DNA from: Planctomycetaceae bacterium
GTDB lineage: Bacteria > Planctomycetota > Planctomycetia > Pirellulales > Thermoguttaceae
Reading direction: 5' to 3'
Assembly (NCBI GenBank): GCA_031266315.1
Contig: JAISBG010000537.1
Span: 1-5,300, forward strand
Length of the DNA stretch: 5,300 bases
Below, one piece after another: positions 1-5,300 of this stretch (within the stretch, counting starts at the first letter, position 1; every line of letters starts with the position of its first letter). Position numbers and translations under genes: made by a program. A model generated the notes under the pieces. It worked only from the letters and a program-made list of their open reading frames with translations. It did no database searches and was not told where the DNA came from.

Positions 1-1
1 A

Positions 2-952
2 ACTCTTGTTCCGACAAAAAAAGATACGGAAAAACTCCGCTTCAAAGAGGACGGAACATTCAAAATCGCTCAGATTACCGATACTCATTATCGAACCAAT
101 GCCGACATTGCCAAAGAATCCGTCAAACTCATTGCGGAAATTATCGAAACTGAAAAACCGCAACTGGTTGTTTATACCGGCGACATTGTTGTACGCGGCG
201 ATATTTACAAAGGTTGGGACGATATTCTCAGCCCTTGCGTTGAAAGTAAAACACACTGGGCGGTCGTTTTGGGAAATCATGACGACGAGTCGGGTGTGAA
301 CCGTAAACAAATCATTGACCACATCAAGAATAAACCGTACAGTATGACCGAACCCGGTCCTGAAAATATTACCGGAGTTGGAAATTATGTTCTTGAAATT
401 CTCAACGGTGAAAAAGTTGTGTTTTTGTTGTACTGTTTGGACTCCAACGCTTACAGCCCTATCAAAGCGGCAAAAGGATACGATTGGTTCAAACCGGATC
501 AAATTGCGTGGTATAAATCACAAAGTCATGAATACACGAAACAAAATAACGGTCAACCGTTTCCGGCGTTGGCGTTTTTCCATATTCCGCTTTGCGAATA
601 CGGGGAAATGATTCATTTTAAGGGAAAGATTATCGGAGACCGCAAAGAAAAAGAATGTTCCGGCGCAGTCAATTCCGGTATGTTTCTCGCAATGCTGGAA
701 TGTCGTGACGTTATGGGAACTTTCGTAGGTCATGATCATGTCAATGATTACATCGGACTTCGTCATGGTGTTGCCTTAGGATACGGACGTTTTTCAGGAA
801 CAAAAACAACTTACGTCAAGGAACCGCATGGGGCAAGACTCATAGAAATTTCCAACTCCGGCGCACGGTCTTTCAAAACGTGGATTCGCCTGCGCGGAGG
901 TGAAAAAATTCACGAAATTCAGGTTCCGCGAGACCTAAGCGAAAAAAAATAA
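2..952 (+). CDS. Calcineurin-like metallophosphoesterase, Dcr2/purple-acid-phosphatase-like, 5' partial
   Basis: The frame is open from the first complete codon at position 2 to the TAA at 950-952, giving 316 residues; the true start lies upstream. Numbering from position 2, all five metallophosphoesterase blocks are present in order: DTH (D27, H29) in KIAQITDTHY, GDIV (D61), GNHDDE (N92, H93), the lone His of FFHIPL (H194) and GHDH (H244, H246). These residues would hold a two-metal centre that hydrolyses phosphoesters. The spacing and the C-terminal GARLIEI...FKTWIR stretch resemble the bacterial Dcr2-like subgroup. The catalytic domain begins almost at the window edge (RFKEDGTFKIAQ), so probably only a signal peptide or short leader is missing. 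An internal ATG at 269 falls between blocks II and III and would remove the metal ligands D27, H29 and D61, so it is not the start. The substrate is unknown, and export is inferred from relatives. No obvious terminator follows; a palindromic repeat begins 49 bp downstream. Confidence 0.93.
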   Translation, partial: TLVPTKKDTEKLRFKEDGTFKIAQITDTHYRTNADIAKESVKLIAEIIETEKPQLVVYTGDIVVRGDIYKGWDDILSPCVESKTHWAVVLGNHDDESGVNRKQIIDHIKNKPYSMTEPGPENITGVGNYVLEILNGEKVVFLLYCLDSNAYSPIKAAKGYDWFKPDQIAWYKSQSHEYTKQNNGQPFPALAFFHIPLCEYGEMIHFKGKIIGDRKEKECSGAVNSGMFLAMLECRDVMGTFVGHDHVNDYIGLRHGVALGYGRFSGTKTTYVKEPHGARLIEISNSGARSFKTWIRLRGGEKIHEIQVPRDLSEKK

Positions 953-1001
953 TTATAACTTATGTTACGTACCATAGGTCAAAAAGTCGGCAAAACATAC
1001 C

Positions 1002-1222
1002 GTAGGATTGCAAGTTTTCCTTCGCCCCGCAAGGGCATTGCGTAACAACCCACCGCAACGCGGTGGGTAAGTCCCTCTCTAACAATCGCCCTGTAAGGGC
1101 AATGCAAAGCGAATTGGCATTGCCCTTTCAGGGCGAAATTGAAGAGTGTGCTTTACCCCACCGCGTTGCGGTGGGTTGTTATGCAATGCCCCTAAAGGGG
1201 CGGGGAAAACTTGCAATCCTAC
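1002..1222. repeat. Nested palindromic repeat element, copy 1 (MITE/REP-like), 221 bp
   Basis: The ends are perfect 19-bp inverted repeats: GTAGGATTGCAAGTTTTCC at 1002-1020 and its reverse complement at 1204-1222. The outer 66 bp on each side (1002-1067 and 1157-1222) are reverse complements at about 57 of 66 positions by ungapped hand count. Inside each arm sits a local hairpin: CCCACCGC-aac-GCGGTGGG at 1049-1067 and CCCACCGC-gtt-GCGGTGGG at 1157-1175. A further inverted pair, 1086-1105 with 1117-1136, matches 19 of 20 and flanks an 11-nt centre. Smaller stems occur at 1024-1036 and at 1188-1201 (GCCCC-TAAA-GGGGC). I see no target-site duplication and no transposase. A diverged copy at 4830-5106 shows that this is a dispersed family. 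Open frames across it (for example 1063-1272 and 1146-1352) are translated repeat, not genes. It may also act as a structured barrier after the upstream gene. Confidence 0.9.
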
Positions 1223-1236
1223 TGTTGCGTCCCCAT

Positions 1237-1267
1237 ACTATCCACTATCAACTATTAACTCTCCACT
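1237..1267. repeat. Degenerate heptanucleotide tandem repeat (ACTATYM), about 4.4 copies
   Basis: The units are ACTATCC, ACTATCA, ACTATTA, ACTCTCC and a partial ACT, all in strict 7-bp phase. The tract lies 14 bp outside the right end of the first palindromic element, in the leader region of the large gene. It has no coding content. Similar short heptad tandem repeats occur between genes in various bacteria; a function here is not evident. Confidence 0.6.
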
Positions 1268-1289
1268 TTTAATATTTACGTGGTGGTTT

Positions 1290-1358
1290 AAAATTGTTAT
1301 GATTCGGCAATGGTCTGATCGGCGAAACGAACACGGTTTGCCAAAATCATAACGTTTT
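1290..1358 (+). promoter_or_regulatory. Long imperfect hairpin in the leader of the large gene
   Basis: GTTATGATT at 1296-1304 pairs perfectly with AATCATAAC at 1345-1353. After a small asymmetric internal loop, GGCAA (1306-1310) pairs with TTGCC (1338-1342). Flanking A- and T-rich bases (AAAATT on the left, GTTTT on the right) extend the stem weakly. The apical loop is 27 nt (1311-1337). The structure ends about 35 nt before the chosen ATG at 1394. The position suits a regulator-binding inverted repeat or a 5' untranslated structure. There is no U-run, so a terminator is less likely. I cannot place a confident -35/-10 promoter around it. The regulatory role is inference; only the inverted repeat is seen. 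Confidence 0.4.
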
Positions 1359-1393
1359 CACTGTTTTCTGTATTGATTGTCTTTCACATTTTT

Positions 1394-4300
1394 ATGGCGA
1401 AACAACGGATTGTTTGTCGGAATTTTTGGCTTTTTGTTGTTACCGTTTGGGGAGCAACGGTTGTTACTGTTTGGGGACTGAACGGTTGCGGAACTCTGTT
1501 GGGGCAGAACCAACCGATTCAGCCGACATGGATGGAATATTTTGAAACCGATGTTCCGAGTTGGCGGGTATTACATTCCGAAAAGCGCGGAACCGTTACA
1601 AATCAGCAGCGTTCCCAACTTCAATCCCTGCAAGCAAAAAAATCGGAAATGTTCCAATTTTCCTTGCCGACGGATTCTTGTGTTATTCTTGGTCATTCTA
1701 TTGGTTTTCCGTTAGTAATCGAAGATTTGTTGCCGACACTTTGCGTTCAATCGAATCAACCGGGGATTGCTATCGGAGCCCAAATCGTGTTGCCGAACAC
1801 CGTACACCCCAACACCGGAAAACCGATTTCTTATCTCGTAACCGGTACAAAATACACCGGATCAGGAAATTGGGAAAAACTCGGTTTTTGGGACAAAAGC
1901 GGAAACCCGATTTTGCTTCAGCAAGCGGAAAGACTTGGGAGATTGCTCCGTGCCGAACTCAAAATGAATCTTGATTTACGCGATAAATATATCCGGCAAA
2001 TTGTGCTTCTTGTCGAACCGACCATCACAACAACTGCAACAACGCCGCCAACACCGAAAACTCTTTGGGTTGATTCTCTTGAAGTCGTTGGTCATGTTGC
2101 GGTTTCGGACGCGGTTTTGAACCGTTGCGAACTTGAAAAACAAACGTTATTGACTAATTCAACTAATCGTTTTGACCCTGTTAATTTTGACGGATTTAAA
2201 ATTGAAGCCGGTTTGAAATCGGTGTTTGTTCAAACGATCCGGTCGCAAAATCCGGTTGGCAATACCGAATGGGTTTCGCCGCTTGCGGATCGAACATCGT
2301 CGCCGTTGCGTGCAACACCGGTTTCGGGAAGCGTTGATTCCAACACTTTCGGCAGGCAAACCGAAACAGCAACCTTGAACTCCGCAATCCCAAACGCCAT
2401 ACCCCCGAACACCGCTTTCACAAACACGGCAATTCCAAACACCGTCAACAACACGTCGCGTTTGCCGGACACGTTGGAACGTTCTGTATTTTCGGAGCAA
2501 GACGAGATTCGGTTTTCGCTGACCAACCAGCAAACTCAGAATATTTCGCCGGCATCTTTATTGCCGATTCGACTTTCGGATCAGGTTCTTTCTGTTGATG
2601 AGATTCCGATTGGAGTTCGGGCAATCGAGTACAACGGCGAACCGTTAACCGTTTTGCGTCAATTGGAATTTAACGCGGCATGGATTAAGGAACGTCCCAA
2701 CGCCGCTTTATTGCAGGAGGCGAAAAACGCGGGAATCTGGTTAATTTGTTCTCCGCCGGGACCGTCGGAATTATCGGCGGCGTCGAAGTTTGACGCTTCC
2801 GCGAATTCCCCTCAGCATCTTTCGGTTTCGGGGACATCGGTTATTGATTCTGCTTATGATAATGTTTTGGCGTGGAATCTTGGCGACGAATGTACTCACC
2901 CGAATCATACGGTTTATTCGCAATGGGTTTCGGTTTTACAAAGTGCCGACCGTATTCGGCGGCGACCGATTCTTTGTACGGCGCGAAGCGGAGTTCGCGA
3001 ATACAGCCGGATTGCCGACATTTTAATGATGCGTCGTGAACCGCTTCTGTCGTCGTTGGATATTCTTGCGTTGCGGGATTGGCAGCAATCGTATCCGTCG
3101 TTAGCCCGACCGGACACGCCGTTTTGGTGTACGGTTCAAACGCAGCCTTCGGTGAAACTTGCCAATCAATGGACAATGTTTGAAGCCAATCCGCAATCAA
3201 TTTGTCCGTTTTCCTACGAACAACTTAGAATGCAGGTTTATCTGGCATTGGCAACAGGGGCGCACGGTATTTTATTTACGTCGAACACGCCGCTTACCAA
3301 CAATGATCCGGAGAGCGAATTTCGGCGAACCGCTCTTGAATTGCTCAACTGGCAACTCCAATTGATTGAGGAATGGTTTGCGGCGGGCAGTGTTTCGCCG
3401 GTTTTGGTAAAATCCAACCGCCGCCCGATGTCCAGTGCGGTGATTCAATCGGGACGTTCACGGTTATTGGTTCCGATTTGGCAGGAAAACCGTAATCAAC
3501 AGGCGTTGAGTGCGGCGATTGTCGGCAATGTCAAATATATTATTTCGGGAATTCCTGAAACTTATGATGCGTATCATCTTGTTCCGGGCAGTCTTTATCC
3601 GATTGACACAAAACGGGTTGCGGGTGGAGTTCAAATTGAGTTGCCGGAAGCGAATCTCAATTCGTTGATTTTTTTCGGTGAAGTCGATGCGGTTTACGCG
3701 AATATCGGGAAACGTGCCAAAGAGATTGGACCGCGTGCGGCATATTTAGCGTGCCGTCTTGCGGAACTTCAATTAGCCGCAACGGAACAAGTTCTTTCCG
3801 TGTTGAAGCAATCTGCGGAAATGAAAGCAATTCCGGTTCATCCGAAAGACCATTTGCCGCTTATTGCAGTTAAAGAGCAGGAAACAATGATCAACACGAC
3901 CAAAGACGCGATTGATCTTGCGAAAAATCTGGCGCAACGTCGTCCGCCGGACTATGCCCGTGCTTATCTTCAGGCGGAGATTGCCACGCGCGGACTTCGG
4001 GTTACGGCGCGGGAGATGCTTCAAGAGGCAACCCGACACGAACTCAATCTTTGTATGACGCCGGTTTCGGTAACATTTGCGACTTTACCTTATTATTTAA
4101 CGGCTTATCAACGAACCAACGGGGCAACATTGAGTGAAAACCGTTTACTTTGCGGCGACATGGAAAACCTTTACCAAATGACTCAGGCTGGTTGGGAAAC
4201 GGTTTCGCATCGTATTGAAGGGGTTGCTTCGCCGAAGCGGGACACGGTGATAAATGCCAAACATTCCGGTCAAAAAGGTTTACAAATAGTTGTATTGCCG

Positions 4301-4738
4301 ACGGGTTCGGAAGACAAACCGGTGCAACTGGAAACAACACCGATTTGGATGACAACGCCGCCGATTCCGGTACGAATGGGTGAAATGATTTGCGTGAACG
4401 GTTGGATTCGGATTCCGCGAAGGTTGGAATCGACAGTGGACGGTTTAATGATTTTCGATTCTCTGGGCGGTGAATCATTGGCGTTGCGTTTTTTGGAAAC
4501 CGGAGATTGGCGGGAATTTGCATTTTACCGCAATGTTCCGGAGGACGGCAATTATTACGTAACGTTTGGGTTGCAAGGTTTTGGGGAGGTTCACATTGAC
4601 GACGTAAACATTTCCGCCGTACGGTTTGAACTTCCGGCGCAACCTCCCGCGCCCTCCCAACAACCCGCCGCGCCAACTCCTTGGCAACGTCTCAACCCTT
4701 TCCAATATTTACCGCCCATCCCGATCTGGAATCAATAA
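1394..4738 (+). CDS. Large exported multidomain protein: glycoside-hydrolase-like core with carbohydrate-binding-like domains, putative lipoprotein
   Basis: The protein has 1114 residues from the ATG at 1394. An in-frame TTG at 1373 would add seven residues, but the ATG places Lys/Arg directly before a hydrophobic core, as in a signal peptide. No Shine-Dalgarno is visible. Residues 11-31 are hydrophobic and end in LNGC (C32), a plausible though imperfect lipobox. Residues 40-235 look beta-rich and close with LWVDSLEVVGH, as seen in jelly-roll modules. Residues 323-360 are a low-complexity Asn/Thr/Pro linker with IPN-type repeats. Residues 400-670 resemble a TIM-barrel glycosidase: EYNGEPLTVLRQLEFNAAW near 412, AWNLGDE (E499, candidate catalytic acid) and LALATGAHGILF near 617. 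A beta domain (675-765), a helical stretch (777-880) and a C-terminal galactose-binding-like domain (about 920-1075, ending GEVHIDDVNI) follow, then a Pro/Gln tail. I recall similar long proteins in planctomycetes without a characterised function. Only one convincing catalytic carboxylate is visible, so it could be binding-only. Confidence 0.9.
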   Translation: MAKQRIVCRNFWLFVVTVWGATVVTVWGLNGCGTLLGQNQPIQPTWMEYFETDVPSWRVLHSEKRGTVTNQQRSQLQSLQAKKSEMFQFSLPTDSCVILGHSIGFPLVIEDLLPTLCVQSNQPGIAIGAQIVLPNTVHPNTGKPISYLVTGTKYTGSGNWEKLGFWDKSGNPILLQQAERLGRLLRAELKMNLDLRDKYIRQIVLLVEPTITTTATTPPTPKTLWVDSLEVVGHVAVSDAVLNRCELEKQTLLTNSTNRFDPVNFDGFKIEAGLKSVFVQTIRSQNPVGNTEWVSPLADRTSSPLRATPVSGSVDSNTFGRQTETATLNSAIPNAIPPNTAFTNTAIPNTVNNTSRLPDTLERSVFSEQDEIRFSLTNQQTQNISPASLLPIRLSDQVLSVDEIPIGVRAIEYNGEPLTVLRQLEFNAAWIKERPNAALLQEAKNAGIWLICSPPGPSELSAASKFDASANSPQHLSVSGTSVIDSAYDNVLAWNLGDECTHPNHTVYSQWVSVLQSADRIRRRPILCTARSGVREYSRIADILMMRREPLLSSLDILALRDWQQSYPSLARPDTPFWCTVQTQPSVKLANQWTMFEANPQSICPFSYEQLRMQVYLALATGAHGILFTSNTPLTNNDPESEFRRTALELLNWQLQLIEEWFAAGSVSPVLVKSNRRPMSSAVIQSGRSRLLVPIWQENRNQQALSAAIVGNVKYIISGIPETYDAYHLVPGSLYPIDTKRVAGGVQIELPEANLNSLIFFGEVDAVYANIGKRAKEIGPRAAYLACRLAELQLAATEQVLSVLKQSAEMKAIPVHPKDHLPLIAVKEQETMINTTKDAIDLAKNLAQRRPPDYARAYLQAEIATRGLRVTAREMLQEATRHELNLCMTPVSVTFATLPYYLTAYQRTNGATLSENRLLCGDMENLYQMTQAGWETVSHRIEGVASPKRDTVINAKHSGQKGLQIVVLPTGSEDKPVQLETTPIWMTTPPIPVRMGEMICVNGWIRIPRRLESTVDGLMIFDSLGGESLALRFLETGDWREFAFYRNVPEDGNYYVTFGLQGFGEVHIDDVNISAVRFELPAQPPAPSQQPAAPTPWQRLNPFQYLPPIPIWNQ
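1436..1477 (+). repeat. 24-bp tandem duplication inside the signal-peptide core
   Basis: GTTGTTACCGTTTGGGGA (1436-1453) recurs as GTTGTTACTGTTTGGGGA (1460-1477), 17 of 18 identical at a 24-bp period with GCAACG between. In protein it gives VVTVWGAT followed by VVTVWG within the hydrophobic core of the exported protein. The in-frame eight-residue duplication lengthens the membrane-spanning part and would explain the unusually long stretch before C32. Confidence 0.8.
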
Positions 4739-4742
4739 CCGC

Positions 4743-4776
4743 TTGAGAACCGCAACACTTTTCCGGTTCAACTCAA
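4743..4776 (+). terminator. Weak stem-loop just after the large gene, possible terminator
   Basis: TTGAGAACCG (4743-4752) can pair with CGGTT (4764-4768) plus CTCAA (4772-4776), with a three-base CAA bulge and an 11-nt loop. It begins four bases after the stop codon. No run of T follows, so intrinsic termination is doubtful. The strongly structured repeat at 4830 may matter more for the transcript end. Confidence 0.25.
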
Positions 4777-4829
4777 TAATTCAGCCCACGCGATAAATTC
4801 GGCGTCCGGTTTCGGCGCATACTTTCAGC

Positions 4830-5106
4830 AGGATTGCAAGTTTTTCTTCCGCCCTGCAAGGGCAATATAAGCCAGCCCGCCGCAACGCGGCGGGTAACGG
4901 CAACATAAACAATCGCCCTGTAAAGGGCTGCATAGTTATTGTTGTGTTTTCTGTTGATATGTTGCCCTTTCAGGGCGACGTGTTGGTGTGAGGTATCCCG
5001 CCGCGTTGCGGCGGGCTGGCTTATGTCGGGCTTTCAGCCCTAGAATATTGCTTGCGCAAGCAGTATTAGGATTTACACCTGTAATCTTGGAAAAACTTGC
5101 AATCCT
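4830..5106. repeat. Nested palindromic repeat element, copy 2 (MITE/REP-like), 277 bp
   Basis: The ends are perfect 17-bp inverted repeats, AGGATTGCAAGTTTTTC at 4830-4846 and its complement at 5090-5106, nearly the same termini as the copy at 1002-1222. The strongest internal arms are a perfect 28-bp inverted pair, 4867-4894 with 4997-5024. Each contains a hairpin with CCCGCCGC/GCGGCGGG stems. TCGCCCTGTAAAGGGC (4913-4928) faces GCCCTTTCAGGGCGA (4964-4978). AACAATCGCCCTGTAA and TTGCCCTTTCAGGGCGA are shared word for word with copy 1. The right side carries about 60 bp absent from copy 1, including a hairpin at 5044-5067 (AATATTGCTTGC with GCAAGCAGTATT, one mismatch) and a small one at 5070-5086. 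There is no transposase and no clear target duplication. Confidence 0.9.
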
Positions 5107-5136
5107 ACCGGGTTTGTACTTTCTTTTCGTTGACAT
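4936..5136 (-). pseudogene. Minus-strand small ORF whose start is native and whose body is translated repeat; probably a truncated gene
   Basis: An ATG at 5136-5134 opens a 66-residue frame ending in TAA at 4938-4936. It is preceded by AAGGAGACC with an eight-base spacer, the best ribosome-binding site in the window. Only the first ten codons (MSTKRKYKPG, strongly basic) lie outside the palindromic element; from residue 11 (RIASF...) onward the protein is simply one strand of that repeat and is unlikely to fold as a domain. The simplest reading is that the element landed near the 5' end of a small gene or removed its remainder. Sequence left of the element (4739-4829) shows no convincing continuation. 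Alternatively, a short basic peptide is really made. I do not recognise the ten native residues. Confidence 0.4.
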
Positions 5137-5141
5137 TTTCA

Positions 5142-5150
5142 GGTCTCCTT
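5142..5150 (-). promoter_or_regulatory. Strong Shine-Dalgarno sequence for the minus-strand start at 5136
   Basis: On the minus strand the sequence reads AAGGAGACC, with AGGAG at 5149-5145 and eight bases between it and the ATG. Neither large gene shows such a site at a visible start, so this one stands out and supports a real translation start here. I cannot assign a confident promoter in the A/T-rich stretch 5151-5175 upstream. Confidence 0.55.
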
Positions 5151-5175
5151 TTGTAAAATGCTAAAATTTTTCCTA

Positions 5176-5273
5176 AAGACCATCGTCTTTGGGTTCAAGA
5201 CCATGGTCTTAGAGTTCAAGACCATGGTCTTGGAGTTCGGGACACGTGTCCGAGACTTCGGGACACCTCTCTT
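5176..5273. repeat. Array of palindromic sites at exact 21-bp spacing
   Basis: There are four full units and a decayed fifth. Palindromes start at 5176 (AAGACCATCGTCTT, centre off by one base), 5197 and 5218 (AAGACCATGGTCTT, perfect), 5239 (GGGACACGTGTCCG, with a 12-bp perfect core at 5240-5251) and 5260 (GGGACACCTCTCTT, one half-site only). The seven-base spacers are TGGGTTC, AGAGTTC, GGAGTTC and AGACTTC. Twenty-one bases is about two helical turns, so dyads would face the same side of DNA. The array lies 40 bp upstream of the minus-strand start at 5136, the position of an operator cluster for whatever is transcribed leftward. Each dyad could alternatively form a 5-bp stem with a 4-nt loop in RNA. 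Because 21 is divisible by three, both strands stay open across it. Confidence 0.8.
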
Positions 5274-5300
5274 TTAACCTCTTTCCGCAATCTAAGGTGG

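Noticed and set aside
6..299. A 97-codon plus-strand frame at the window start
   Set aside because: It overlaps the metallophosphoesterase in another frame; the catalytic motifs DTH, GDIV and GNHD are in the frame beginning at position 2.
961..976. Imperfect 16-bp palindrome TATGTTACGTACCATA just after the metallophosphoesterase gene
   Set aside because: It matches 14 of 16 positions, is short and A/T-rich and has no following T-run; it is not enough to call an operator or a terminator.
962..1048. Short plus-strand frame beginning MLRTIGQKVGK and running into the first element
   Set aside because: It has no ribosome-binding site and ends within the repeat after fewer than 30 codons; it is mentioned only as a parallel to the minus-strand frame at 5136.
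1002..1222. CRISPR array or leader
   Set aside because: The repeats are inverted and nested, not direct repeats separated by unique spacers of constant size.
1063..1352. Two plus-strand open frames of 68-69 codons across the first palindromic element
   Set aside because: They are translated repeat and hairpin sequence with no ribosome-binding site; the same modules recur in the second copy in a different coding context.
2159..2533. Minus-strand frames of 65-124 codons opposite the Asn/Thr/Pro linker region
   Set aside because: They are low-complexity, Cys/Arg-rich shadows of the large gene with no start signals.
4044..4676. A 210-codon minus-strand open frame opposite the 3' part of the large gene
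   Set aside because: It is Arg/Pro/Ser/Asn-rich without any domain, lies wholly inside a well-supported plus-strand gene and is a complement-strand shadow.
5176..5273. CRISPR array
   Set aside because: The unit is 21 bp with spacers of only seven similar bases, so it is a tandem palindrome array.

Overview
The window looks like a piece of a moderate-GC (mid-40s % by eye) bacterial chromosome. My best guess is a planctomycete of the Pirellulales/Thermoguttaceae kind. That guess rests on protein style only: a secreted Dcr2-like metallophosphoesterase next to a very long secreted protein that combines a TIM-barrel-like core with carbohydrate-binding-like domains. The dense palindromic intergenic repeats do not contradict it. 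No rRNA, tRNA, CRISPR array, transposase gene or phage gene is visible.

Layout. Positions 2-952 hold the 3' part of a plus-strand calcineurin-like metallophosphoesterase that begins before the window. Positions 953-1393 are non-coding. They contain a 221-bp nested palindromic repeat element (1002-1222), a short heptanucleotide tandem repeat (1237-1267) and a long imperfect hairpin (1290-1358) just before the next gene. Positions 1394-4738 encode a 1114-residue exported protein, probably a lipoprotein. It has an N-terminal beta-rich domain, a central glycoside-hydrolase-like region containing AWNLGDE, a helical linker, a C-terminal carbohydrate-binding-like domain and a proline-rich tail. A weak stem-loop follows. 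Positions 4830-5106 hold a second, diverged copy of the same palindromic element (277 bp). Its right edge lies 30 nt inside a minus-strand reading frame that has a very good Shine-Dalgarno sequence, so that frame may be a gene truncated by the element. Upstream of that start (5176-5273) is an array of palindromes spaced exactly 21 bp apart.

The two large genes point the same way but are separated by about 440 bp of repeats, so I do not call them an operon. Both products are probably exported, and the large one may bind or process polysaccharide; substrate and activity cannot be read from sequence alone. The most unusual material is non-coding: the two related repeat elements, whose hairpin stems differ by pair-preserving changes, and the 21-bp palindrome array, in which the palindrome sequence changes while its symmetry and spacing persist.
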